Below, piece by piece: positions 16,001 through 25,355 of a DNA stretch of 64,000 bases (positions are counted from its first letter, which is position 1; every line of letters begins with the position of its first letter). Location: assembly GCA_035772405.1 (NCBI GenBank), contig JAYKKM010000306.1:124001-188000 (forward strand). The letters are read 5' to 3'. The DNA is from Chrysogorgia sp. JL179-B06 (Eukaryota > Cnidaria > Anthozoa > Scleralcyonacea > Chrysogorgiidae). A model generated the notes under the pieces. The model did no database searches, was not told the DNA's origin, and saw nothing but the letters and a program-made list of their open reading frames with translations. Both the position numbers and the translations under genes were made by a program.

Positions 16001-17200
16001 ACCTTTTAGAGTATTCGTTTGTATATTTCTTGATAAGTACACCACCAACCTTTTAGAGTATTCGTTTGTATATTTCTTTATAAGTACACCACCAACCTTT
16101 TTGAGTATTCGTTTGTATATTTGTTTATAAGTACACCACCAACCTTTTACAGTATTCGTTTGTATATTTCTTTATAAGTACACCAACCTTTTAGAGTATT
16201 CGTTTGTATATTTATTTATAAGTACACTAACCTTTTAGATTATTCGTTTGTATATTTCTTTATAAGTACACCAACCTTTTAGAGTATTCGTTTGTATATT
16301 TATTTATAAGTACACCAACCTTTTAGATTATTCGTTTGTATATTTCTTGATAAGTACAACTAACCTTTTAGAGTATTCGTTTGTATATTTATTTATAAGT
16401 ACACCAACCTTTTAGAGTATTCGTTTGTATATTTGTTTATAAGTACACCAACCTTTTAGAGTATTCCTTTTTCTATATTTGTTGATAAGTACACCAACCT
16501 TTTAGAGTATTTGTCTGTAAGTACACCAACCTTTTAGAGTATTCGTTTGTATATTTCTTTATAAGTACACCACCAACCTTTTAGAGTATTCGTTTGTATA
16601 TTTGTTCATAAGTACACCGACCTTTTAGAGTATTCGTTTGTATATTTGTTTATAAGTACACCACCAACCTTTTAGAGTATTCGTTTCTATATTTCTTTAT
16701 AAGTACACCACCAACCTTTTAGAGTATTCGTTTGTATATTTATTTATAAGTACACCAATCTTTTAGATTATTAGTTTGTATATTTGTTTATAAGTACACC
16801 ACCAACCTTTTTAGAGTATTCGTTTGTATATTTCTTTATAAGTACATCAACTTTTAGAGTATTCGTTTGTATATTTCTTTATAAGTACACCAACCTTTTA
16901 GAGTATTCGTTTGTATATTTCTTGATAAGTACACCAACCTTTCAGAGTATTCGTTTGTATATTTATTTATAAGTACACCAACCTTTTAGAGTATTGGTTT
17001 GTATATTTGTTTATAAGTACACCACCAACCTTTTAGAGTATTCCTTTTTCTATATTTGTTGATAAGTACACCAACCTTTTAGAGTATTTGTCTGTAAGTA
17101 CACCAACCTTTTAGAGTATTCGTTTGTATATATTTATTTATAAGTACACCACCAACCTTTTAGAGTATTCGTTTGTATATTTGTTCATAAGTACACCACC

Positions 17201-18634
17201 TAGCCTCCTCCGCAGGCAACTCTGTGGCTTCTTTTTCGCGAGTCAAATAGCTTCCAAGGCTGTTTTGGCCGAGAAATGCGCCAAGGGAGGGGAATGGGGC
17301 GAGGCGAAAAAATTAAGAGAAGCGAGAGATGCCTGCCAAAAATCGATGTGTGAGGACACGACACTTCACCGTATGGACCTGTCAATTCACCCGGGGTACG
17401 GTGGGGACATTTTGCTCTATATCAGTTTGTTTACCTAACAAGGTGAAACTGAAAGATGCCATGTTATGCTACGAAATTCCTGTGTGTAGCTTTGGAATAC
17501 AAGAAAGTATTACCGAGCGTTAATAGCGAGAAGCGAACGAAAATCCGGCTATCTGTCAGTTCTCAAGCGCTCTGTAAGTCGATACCTTCGGATGTAAATA
17601 TAATAGTTCTTCAATCTTCATTTGAACGCTGAACCGGAAACGGTAGCATTTTCGCTAGTGCTGTTTGGCAGTGGCGCATTCTTTATCATATAATTTAGTT
17701 CAACAAATGGTTTGTTGTCATCGATCTTGTATTAACGGAGCGTTTATAGCGAGAAGCGAACGAAAATCGCGCTGTCTATCAGTTCTCTCCGCTCTGTAAG
17801 TCGATACCTTCGGATATTAGTTCTTCCATTTGAACGCTGAACGGTAGCGTTTTCGCTAGTGCTGTTTGGCAGTGGCGCGTTCTTTATCATATAATTTAGT
17901 TCAACAAATGGTTTGTTGTCATCGATCTTGTATTACGGAGCGTTAGCGAGAAGCGAACGAAAATCACGCTGTCTATCAGTTCTCCGCTTGTAAGTTGATA
18001 CCTTCTGATATTGAATGCTGAACGAACGGTAGCGTTTTGGCAGTGGCGCGTTCTTTATCTCATATTTAGTTCAACAAGTGTACCAAGTGGTTTGTTGTCA
18101 TCGATCTTGATGTTGTAAACATAGCGATCACTTCTTTCATAGATAACTTCCACTTCTGGTGTTACCTTCGGTTGGAAAATTATGGCGAATTTCTTTTAGG
18201 CAAAAGGCAAATTTCGTAGCGGCCTAAAAATGTGAGCTTGCTTGTACCAGCGACTCTATTTCACTTCCTTTCACTGTAAAGTTCAACGCTTTACGAGGCC
18301 AAAGTGGATGGACGGCAGAGAGCTTTCACGCGCTTGCGAAGACCTTCGATCGCGAGAGTACTATTACTTTACCAGGGAAGGGTGGGACAAAATAAATGTA
18401 CATTTTAGCATGCGCGTTTGATATGCGCAGAGCACATTGACCATGTCGATTTTTGGCAGGCAACTCTCCTCTCTTTTATTTCTTCCCCAATCCCCTGCTG
18501 TCCCCGCTTCGTCAATCAATCCCTTCACAATCCCTATACTTCCCTGCAATCCCAGCCAAAACATTGCTCGTACTGCCTTGGAAGCGATTTGACTCGGATA
18601 AAAGAAGCCACAGAGTTGCCTGCGGAGGAGGCTA
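17201..18634. mobile_element. Non-autonomous TIR DNA transposon (MULE-like?) inside the minisatellite
   Basis: A 1434 bp element with ~60 bp terminal inverted repeats beginning TAGCCTCCTCCGCAGGCAAC on the plus strand and its complement at the right end, with only a few mismatches. Weaker inverted similarity continues inward for another 100-150 bp: both arms contain GCCTGCCAAAAATCGA on facing strands. The 9 bp TACACCACC lies directly on both sides (17192-17200 and 18635-18643). Removing the element plus one copy restores a normal minisatellite monomer in register. A 9 bp duplication with long TIRs fits Mutator-like elements best, but hAT or P-like families with 8 bp duplications cannot be excluded. 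No transposase is present; short open frames inside overlap the TIRs and resemble nothing known to me. GC content is clearly above that of the surrounding satellite. Confidence 0.88.
17515..18110. repeat. Three tandem ~200-223 bp subrepeats inside the TIR element
   Basis: Starts at 17515, 17738 and 17938, each with GAGCGT followed after a few bases by AGCGAGAAGCGAACGAAAAT and ending near ATCGATCTTGTATTA. Successive copies shrink (223, 200, ~170 bp) through internal deletions, for example loss of TGTAAATATAATAGTTCTTC-type sequence. No coding sense seen. Internal repeats are common in non-autonomous TIR elements. Confidence 0.85.
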
Positions 18635-18770
18635 TACACCACCAACCTTTTGGAGTATTCGTTTGTATATTTCTTTATAAGTACACCACCCACCTTTAGA
18701 GTATTCTTTTGTATATATTTCTTTATAAGTACACCCACCTTTTACAGTATTCTTTTGTATATATTTTTTT
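18635..18770. repeat. Minisatellite remnant right of the TIR element
   Basis: About three monomers, matching the order of variants at 9291-9415 and 12693-12817. The array stops within a run of T after GTATATATTTTTTT, where the palindromic 26 bp array of macrosatellite unit 1 begins. The join is in shared T-rich sequence, so the exact breakpoint is ambiguous by several bases. Confidence 0.9.
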
Positions 18771-19658
18771 GATCGATTTTTTTTCTGCGCATGCGCAGAT
18801 CGATTTTTTTCTGCTCATGCGCAGATCGATTTTTTTCTGCGCATGCGCAGATCGATTTTTTTCTGCGCATGCGCAGATCGATTTTTTTCTGCGCATGCGC
18901 AGATCGATTTTTTTCTGCGCATGCGCAGATCGATTTTTTCTGCGCATGCGCAGATCGATTTTATTCTGCGCATACGCAGATCGATTTTTTTCTGCGCATG
19001 CGCAGATCGATTTTTTTCTGCGCATGCGCAGATCGATTTTATTCTGCGCATACGCAGATCGATTTTTTTCTGCGCATGCGCAGATCGATTTTTTTCTGCG
19101 CATGCGCAGATCAATTTTTTTCTGCGCATGCGCAGATCGATTTTTTTTCTGCGCATGCGCAGATCGATTTTTTTCTGCGCATGCGCAGATCGATTTTTTT
19201 CTGCGCATGCGCAGATCGATTTTTTTTCTGCGCATGCGCAGATCGATTTTATTCTGCGCTTGCGCAGATCGATTTTTTTCTGCGCATGCGCAGATCGATT
19301 TTTTTCTGCGCATGCGCAGATCGATTTTTTTCTGCGCATGCGCAGATCGATTTTTTTCTGCGCATGCGCAGATCGATTTTTTTCTGCGCATGCGCAGATC
19401 GATTTTATTCTGCGCATGCGCAGATCGATTTTATTCTGCGCATGCGCAGATCGATTTTTTTCTGCGCATGCGCAGATCGATTTTTTTCTGCGCATGCGCA
19501 GATCGATTTTATTCTGCGCATGCGCAGATCGATTTTTTCTGCGCATGCGCAGATCGATTTTTTTCTGCGCATGCGCAGATCGATTTTTTCTGCGCATGCG
19601 CAGATCGATTTTATTCTGCGCATGCGCAGATCGATTTTATTCTGCGCATGCGCAGATC
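18771..19658. repeat. Palindromic 26 bp array 1 (NRF-1-type sites), ~34 monomers
   Basis: Each monomer is CTGCGCATGCGCAG, then ATCGAT, then TTTTTT or TTTATT. The first part is a perfect 14 bp palindrome containing TGCGCATGCGCA, which meets the NRF-1 consensus YGCGCAYGCGCR. ATCGAT is also palindromic. A few monomers are mutated in the core: CATACGCAG near 18970 and 19050, CTTGCGCAG near 19258, CTCATGCGCAG near 18813. All six frames stay open over long stretches because 26 bp units without stops cycle through three frames; these are not genes. The array is CpG-rich against an AT-rich background. Confidence 0.95.
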
Positions 19659-19662
19659 TTTG

Positions 19663-19670
19663 TATATAAG
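19663..19670 (+). promoter_or_regulatory. TATA-like box at the end of palindrome array 1
   Basis: TATATAAG lies 5 bp after the last array monomer and runs into the left end of element A (GGCCCTG). The same site at the same spacing follows arrays 2, 3 and 4. With the NRF-1-type sites upstream it looks like a core promoter reading to the right. Promoter activity is inference only. Confidence 0.4.
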
Positions 19671-19957
19671 GCCCTGTTTACATGAAGGGGATTGAGTGTT
19701 CAAGTCAAATCTCCCATGTTTTGGTGTTCAAGTCAAATCTCCCATGGATTGAGTGTTCAAGTCAAATCAACATGCTCCTTGTAGTCAGGCAGATGTATAA
19801 AAACTTACGGTAGCATGGGACAATTCAATTTTGCCGTAAAACTATTGTTCGAAGACTAATTAACATATTTCTGAATGTTGGACGTGTTGATATTACTTGT
19901 AGTCCTCAGCCAACATCGTTTTTCTACGCCGCTCTGGCTCGGTCATTGTGAATCAAA

Positions 19958-20038
19958 ATGGCGGCGAAAAGAGGAGTGAGCCAGCGATTTTTTGTTCATA
20001 GCCAACATTCCCTGTGTACTTCAAGTAGCCCTACTTAA
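19958..20038 (+). CDS. Tiny open frame (26 codons) at a YY1-like motif; doubtful gene
   Basis: AATCAAAATGGCGGCGAAAA is both a good Kozak context (A at -3, G at +4) and a match to the YY1 motif AARATGGCGGC. The frame reads MAAKRGVSQRFF and ends TSSSPT. Equivalent frames start at 34625 (unit 2, one codon changed to ACG, another CAT to CGT), 49185 (unit 3, one codon longer) and 60285 (unit 4, broken by one extra base near 60349). Three of four copies differ only by substitutions or a whole codon, which keeps the frame. No known family is recognised. It may be a first exon or pure chance. Confidence 0.15.
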   Translation: MAAKRGVSQRFFVHSQHSLCTSSSPT

Positions 20039-20730
20039 TTTCGTTAATGAAACGCTTAATTACAGGGGGTCCAATTTCATGATTTGAACAACAGTCGTTC
20101 TTTAATATAAAATATTTTTAATAAAATAAGTGTATCTTGATTTCATGGTCCTGTTTTATTCTATTTGTGTATTTTTTGGGTCGATTAGAAACGAATTCGT
20201 ATGTTTTTCGTTTTTTCGTATTACCGCGGGTACCCAACCCTATGGGCTATACAGAATACGAAAACATGGACATGCAGAAAACGCTTCAAGTTAACGCAAA
20301 AAAACACAAATAGAATATAAAACATACTCGGCAAAACATTTTTTTTCATATTAAACGTTTTGAAATATTACGCAATTTGTGACGACGAATTCGGAAAAAT
20401 ACGAAATTAAAAAAAACCGGTCTCCACGAGGTTGCAAAATGAAACTATTTAAATATTATGATTACATATCTTATATCTGCGTCTTGCATGAACTGTATAC
20501 AGTAGTTACATAAAACCAACTGACAAGAAGTAGACTTGTAGTACATACCGACGAATTACAATATAAGCGCTATATACCATTACTGAACCAGTTCATTTGA
20601 GCCTTTGTTGTTTGCCTATTGCTAGTCCCAAATCATTATGATAGGTTTACTCTAGGTAGATACTTATCAATTAATTTTTCCATCCAATTAGAAAGAGAAA
20701 TATAATAAGCACCTGCCAAGATTTTACTGA
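20038..20730. other. Element A interior, no gene seen; imperfect inverted repeats
   Basis: AT-rich sequence inside element A. TTTATTCTATTTGTG (about 20156) is inverted at ACACAAATAGAATATAAAA (about 20303). CGAATTCGTATG with TTTTCGTATT (20200-20222) has partial inverted matches at GAATACGAAAACATG (20256) and GACGAATTCGGAAAAATACG (20384). These could fold into a large imperfect hairpin. Nothing coding is supported. Confidence 0.6.
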
Positions 20731-21208
20731 CGAGTTGGATGAGCAGCAGAACGGTTTCATCACGCAGTTCTATCTGGCAGTTTATAGACGAGATGGATGA
20801 GCAGCAGAACATTTTCATTAGGTAGTTTAATCAGTCTATAGGCGAGATGGATGAGCCAGCAGAACTGTTCATCATGCAGTTCAATCAGTTTATAGATGAG
20901 ATGGATGAGCAGCAGAACGGTTCATCACGCAGTTCAATCAGTTTATAGGCGAGATGGATGAGCACCAGAACTGCATGTTCATCACGCAGTTCAATCAGTC
21001 TATAGACGAGATGGATGAGCAGCAGAACTGTTCATCCACGCAGTGCAAACAGTTAATAGACAAGATGGAATGAGCAGCAGAACGGTTTCATCACGCAATA
21101 GCCAATCAGGACGAGATGGATGAGCAGCAGAACAGTTTCATCACGCAGTTCAATCATGAGTTTATAGACGAGATGGATGAACAGCATTACAAAACTCATC
21201 CCGCAATG
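20731..21208. repeat. ~53 bp tandem repeat in element A, copy 1 (~9 monomers)
   Basis: The monomer contains GAGATGGATGAGCAGCAGAA, CGGTTCATCACGCAGTTCAA and TCAGTTTATAGAC. Monomers range from ~45 to 57 bp. The period is not a multiple of three, so no repeat protein is read through. Several monomers in this unit carry an extra base compared with units 2-4 (GGTTTCATC versus GGTTCATC; GAGCCAGCAG versus GAGCAGCAG). Confidence 0.9.
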
Positions 21209-22208
21209 AGGAAATCAGTGTGGGTCACTGTACCTTAATATACTATTGCTAAAAATACATCGTTTAATTTGCGGCTAATAGCGCGTTTGTTTATTCATAC
21301 CAGTTTTGTATGAATTTAAATCATTTTCATCCGGTGGGATGTTGGAGCTCCCCACCGATGTCCGTTTAAGTACATCTTACGGCACCCTGATTTCTTGCAT
21401 CCTTGTGATTCTCATGACAAAAACCACCAATATTGAATCTGGTGCTGGCTTCTGGCTAATGAGTCAGGCACAGTGGCAGATGTTAATGATGAGTTAACAA
21501 TGTTTAGTAATAACTGACAGTAAAATTGGCAGACCATTGTTTTCAAAATAGTAGATGGAATATATTAAATATATAAAATATTTTTGTTTGTTTGGTTTTT
21601 CGCGGGATTCGTCCATACTGAGGAGAACCTAGTGTAGGCCTTGTTACGTCCGCAACGAATCAACTTCGACCACCTTATTTTTCTCAAAAACGTCGTTATA
21701 AAAAAATAGTTTTTTGTTCATATAGTGGTAATATATGTAGTAGGCTTTATCTTATAATGAAAGTGTAATTCGTTTTATAAGTAACATTAAGAATATATTG
21801 TTGTAAGAGCATTGAGACCTAATGCTCCTAATACGTCTTTATTATTATTATCCAAAATGCCATTTGTTCGAAACCAACCATGTCCGTCCGGTTGTCGAAA
21901 ATTCAAGCAAACGTCCTTACACGTGACAGTGAGGTTCCGGTGGTTAAGGTTCCGATTAAGGTTACGATTAGGATTAAAGAACCGAAATTTCACGCAAGGT
22001 TTCTTTTCGAATGACATAATTCGACTTTATCGCTATTTTCTTAATATTTTCGTAAAAATAACCCTCGTTTTCGCAAACCAGGTTGGCATTTTAATTACAC
22101 TACTTGACGTCCTAAGCAACGCGCTGGTCAAAACACCGAGGGCTCCACCTTTTTTTCGTCAACAATTCGTATACAGAGGCCACGTAAAATGCTGTTGGAT
22201 TAATTACT
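21209..22208. other. Element A interior right of the tandem repeat; no gene seen
   Basis: Contains a degenerate 12 bp tandem of the type AAGGTTACGATT at about 21937-21985. Otherwise it is low-complexity AT-rich DNA. Short open frames here change or break between units, so none is annotated as a gene. Confidence 0.6.
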
Positions 22209-23150
22209 CAAGTAATATCAGCGTGTCCAACATTCAGAAAATCGGTTAATTATGTTTTAAACCACAGTTCTACGATAAAATTGAATTGTCCCCAAGCTAC
22301 CGTAAGTATTTACCTATTTTGGTACGTCTATCTGCCTGACTATTGTGTTTACATGAAGAAAGATTTAAAGTTTTCGATCTGATCGAAACGGATGGATGAA
22401 GTCAACCACGTAGTTGAGTGGATTGACTTGAGATTCAAGCAAGGATCGACTTGAATGTTGCCAATCTGATTGATGTAAAACACGGTTTGAACTTGAAAAT
22501 GACTTGATACGCCTGCGTAAAATTTACGCATGCGCATCCTGAATACGTATGCGCGTATTCAGGCATCAAAAACTACGCATGGGCGGTTTGAGGCCTGCTG
22601 CCAAACGGATTCATGTAAACATGTGCCCGGATTGAATTCATCCGCGTTTTTCGATCCGATTGGACTGTCCAATTCCGCCTTCATGTAAACAGGGCCCTCA
22701 GTTAATAGTCTTAGTACAACATACGAATGGGTGTATAAATGTGACAATGGGAAGATTAACAACGTTAAATAAAAGCAACTAGTTATCTTGTCAATATAAA
22801 ATAGGGTAATATGATAGTTATACTAAATAAAACAAAAGTTAATAGAACAATACATTGAAACTACGATAAACATCGAGTATATTTACAGTTAAAATAGGAA
22901 TCAGCTAGGTTTAATTTCAATAAATGACTACGAAATAAATTAATAGAGTTAAACGTTTCTTAAATAAGGGGACGTTGATTCGACAGGCTGGTAGAGACTT
23001 TGATAAGGTTGTTCAATTTTACCAGTATGTCCCCTAAAATTATAAGGCATAGTATGTTCGGTTAAAAAATCATGTATGAGGGGCCATTAGACTTTATACA
23101 CTTGTACAGTAAGAACCAATGACTGAGCTCTTCTCCTTTGAAGGGCTGAG

Positions 23151-23171
23151 CCCCCCCCCCCCCCCCCCCCC
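23151..23171. repeat. Poly-C tract, 21 C in unit 1
   Basis: The same tract is 33 C in unit 2 (37808-37840), 12 C in unit 3 (52349-52360) and 17 C in unit 4 (63404-63420). It follows GAAGGGCTGAG and precedes AAATCAGGACAAGCG in every unit. Confidence 0.95.
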
Positions 23172-23235
23172 ACAAATCAGGACAAGCGTTGCTATATTTA
23201 AAAGTGCCCATAACCTCACAATGTTTTATTATCTT

Positions 23236-23939
23236 GTTTGGAAGAACTTTTAAAATGATAAAGTAACGTCTTTTGAAGATTTTCGTTTATTCGCTTTCTG
23301 TTTGAGATATATCAGTTTGTTTGATATGCAAATGTCTGGAATTTCGTCATACATGCATAATGACTTATTGGAGAAATGTGTATCTCTCTTTCATTCTCGA
23401 ACGAAATCCTTTAAAATCAAGAAGTTTGGTGTTGTGAGAGAAACGCACACACGTGTTATTAGAATAGGATAGAAACTTTATTTAAAGAGGGTTACACTAA
23501 ATAGTACAAAGTACTAACAAACTTGTGGCCCTCGAAAATTGTTTGAAAATTAAAATGTATATATATATATATATATGTAAAAAAGTATAAAAATATAAAA
23601 TTAATGACTAAATTACATGATAATATTAATATAATGATACAAGGTGAAGTCCTAATTACATGACAGTTGAAATACACTGTGTAAAGTTAAAAGTTAAAAT
23701 CAGAAAAAGACGTGAATTGCTTAAATTCTTTTTGGTAATCACGAAAACACCTATACAAAGTTAGTGTTTTTATTTCATGAATGCAAAGATATACAACATT
23801 CTCTGATAACTCATTATGCATGTGTGACGAAATTCCAGATATTTGCATATCAAACAACTGATATCTCTCAAAAAGAAAGCGAAGAAACGAAAATCTTCAA
23901 AAGAAGTTACTTTATCATTTTAGAATGTTTTTCCAATTG
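23236..23939. repeat. Inverted repeat pair, ~163 bp arms around a ~380 bp centre
   Basis: The left arm (23236-23398) contains AAAATGATAAAGTAACGTC, TGAAGATTTTCG, GATATGCAAATGTCTGGAAT and CATGCATAATGA. The right arm (23777-23939) carries these on the other strand, for example TATTTGCATATCAAAC and AAGTTACTTTATCATTTT. Identity looks like 80-85 percent. Open frames in both arms translate to related short peptides (motif RYFIIL / SYFIIL), so this may be an inverted duplication of old coding sequence or the ends of an unknown element. Also present at 37915-38610, 52425-53125 and, cut by the window edge, from 63485. Confidence 0.75.
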
Positions 23940-24252
23940 TATTAGTACGATTATAGAGGCTAAGAGAGAAGCTACATAAGGTAATCTACCTACGGGCTTC
24001 ATCTACAACAAGATTGTACAAACGGGTGTAGCCTGAAATGCCCGAAGTCAGTGTTAGCCAACCCCTAAACCCTTGCCACGCGAGTATTAGATTGATTCCC
24101 AGACCCTTCTGGCAGTACTAGGCACAACAAATGGTGTCACATGGTAAGAGGTAGCAGGTAATCTTGGATTCATTTGAACTATGCTTGCTGTAGAATTAGA
24201 TGAAAAAGTTTGCTCAAATTGCTGAAAATCGTGTTTCCGAGCTTCTAGATTT

Positions 24253-25335
24253 CAAAATTTTTTTATTTTTATTTTATTTTATAAGCTTTGCCACATCTAG
24301 ACTAGAGAACAAATATTTACACAATAACATATACAAGACGATGGTAGGGTGTCCGCAACAGCTTTGGCCAATTACTGCGGTCCCTATATGTAAAGTAAAC
24401 AATACACATCTATAGTTACAGATAATTACAATATACAAATACAGATACAAACTAGAAACAACATGAAAGTGGTTTTGTTAAGTCACGTGCCTGGTTGCAT
24501 TTAAGGAAAATTGTTTTCCAGGAGCGAGGGTCATCTACATTGTAATTGTTTTCTAGAGCATAATGATAGTAATTGAGTAGTGAATTTTTAAAGGTTGTTA
24601 GAGTGATATATTTACTGATAATAGATTTTGGTAGTACATTCCAGATTCTTGTTGTCCTAATAGTATAAGATTTTTGATAAGATTTTTGAATGTTGGATTT
24701 CTTAATTTTGAATTGAAGGCAGTTGGGTCCACTGATCTTGTAATTTTGTTGTGAATTTGATGTTCTGGAAGTACTGAGTTGGACAGATTGATGATGCCAC
24801 AATTTGCTTTAAAAAAGAACAGCATGTCGAGATATTCGTGCCAATAACTTAATGGTAGGATATTTACGACGGCAAGCCTTTGATTGTAATTGGAATCACA
24901 AAGAAAAGGTAGATCCAAAATATATTTGGATGCGCGTCTTTGTACGCGTTCCATACGTGAGATGAGGTCCGACACAGATTGCGGAGACCAAACTTGTGTT
25001 GCGTACCCCAGTTGAGAACAGACGAGACTTAGATATAGAGTTCGACGTGCTGATGAGTTTTTAATATTTCTAGTTGATCTATGAACATATCCTAGCAATT
25101 TGTTGGCTCGGGAACACTTTTTTCAAGAACTTGCTTAGACCAGGTCAAATTATGCAAAGTCCATACGCCAAGATCACGTTCACAGTCCGAACTTTCTAAG
25201 ATGGTGTTTTGTATTGGATCTTACTGTGTTTCCTAGTGATTTGTAGAGTTTTGCATTTAGATATATTGAGTAGAAGACCGGCATTAGATGAACAAGTTTC
25301 GAAATTTGTCAGGTCCTCCTGTAAAGAGGATTGTA
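24253..25335 (-). pseudogene. LINE-B copy 1, 3' part: C-terminal domain and 3' tail of a CR1-like LINE
   Basis: Minus-strand remnant of a non-LTR retrotransposon protein. At the right edge (25335) it begins just after the RT catalytic core with LQEDLTNF and NISKCKTLQIT. It continues with the post-RT region (RTLYLSLVCSQLGYATQVW, RVQRRASKYILDLPF, LPLSYWHEYLDMLF) and ends with FLKCNQARDLTKPLSCCF before a stop at 24452-24454. The DPRSW...KCN.AR...CCF ending is a style I know from CR1-type LINEs. A short 3' UTR ends in an A-rich (AAAAT)n tail at 24253-24282. There are frame breaks at ~25170 and ~24725; at the latter the three units carry three different lengths (GGGTCC, GGGAATCC, GGGATCC). The rest of LINE-B is at 28273-29765, separated by the LINE-A insertion. 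Confidence 0.9.
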
Positions 25336-25355
25336 TTAATTAATTAAGAATTTGC

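Larger units (their letters stand above)
1..17200. repeat. AT-rich minisatellite, 44-47 bp monomer, ~380 copies
   Basis: A continuous tandem array. The basic monomer is 44 bp and reads roughly TAAGTACACCAACCTTTTAG, then AGTATTCGTTTGTATATTTC, then TTTA. Common variants are ACCACC for ACC (+3), TATATATTT for TATATTT (+2), a C/G/A swap in TTTCTTTA/TTTGTTTA/TTTATTTA, and AGATTATTC for AGAGTATTC. Rare short monomers lack the TATATTTCTTTA part (near 3405, 5895, 6063, 8105, 8622). No gene is visible; the 60-100 residue open frames are by-products of the repeat. The array runs off the left window edge, so its true size is unknown. Confidence 0.97.
19670..22697. mobile_element. Element A copy 1: ~3.0 kb non-autonomous DNA transposon with long inverted ends
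   Basis: The left end GGCCCTGTTTACATGAAG matches the right end CTTCATGTAAACAGGGCC in inverted orientation. A second inverted block lies further in: 19784-19899 (GTCAGGCAGAT ... GATATTACTTG) pairs with 22209-22340 (CAAGTAATATC ... ATCTGCCTGAC) at roughly 80 percent identity. The right arm carries ~300 bp extra between the two blocks, including another TGTTTACATGAAG at 22347 and ATTCATGTAAACATG near 22610, suggesting an internal rearrangement. No transposase is encoded. Flanks are TAA on the left and TCA on the right, so a target duplication is not convincing. The terminal sequence would suit PIF/Harbinger or hAT-derived MITEs; class unresolved. Confidence 0.75.
22698..24252. other. Unit 1 spacer between element A and LINE-B; no confirmed gene
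   Basis: Holds, in order: AT-rich sequence, a poly-C tract (23151-23171), an inverted repeat pair (23236-23398 and 23777-23939), a (TA)n tract at ~23558-23576, and an imperfect hairpin at 23993-24046 whose arms include CGGGC/GCCCG, TTCA/TGAA and CTACA/TGTAG. On the minus strand a short frame reading LVLLYKCIKSNGPSYM (clearest in unit 3, 52239-52541) vaguely recalls LINE thumb regions, but the match is too weak to call. Confidence 0.6.

Noticed and set aside
17124..17438. 104-codon frame crossing the left end of the TIR element
   Set aside because: It starts in minisatellite, crosses the insertion edge and has no recognisable domain.
18771..19658. CRISPR-like regular repeat
   Set aside because: There are no unique spacers; the whole 26 bp monomer is repeated and the genome is eukaryotic.
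18709..19695. Open frames up to 328 codons, on both strands, in the palindrome arrays (also 29738-30610, 48007-48918, 59021-60018)
   Set aside because: A stop-free 26 bp monomer reads through three frames in turn (SAHAQIDFFLRMRRSIFFCACADRF type) on both strands at once. There is no start context, no codon bias and no relation to any protein; these are by-products of the repeat.
21937..21985. Telomere-like repeat (GGTTAAGGTTACG type)
   Set aside because: It is a degenerate 12 bp tandem of three copies with no TTAGGG run; internal to element A.
19660..22700. Target duplication for element A
   Set aside because: TAA on the left and TCA on the right do not match in any unit; no longer duplication is visible.
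23993..24046. tRNA or SINE head
   Set aside because: A hairpin with CGGGC/GCCCG arms exists, but there is no cloverleaf and no convincing A/B box pair.
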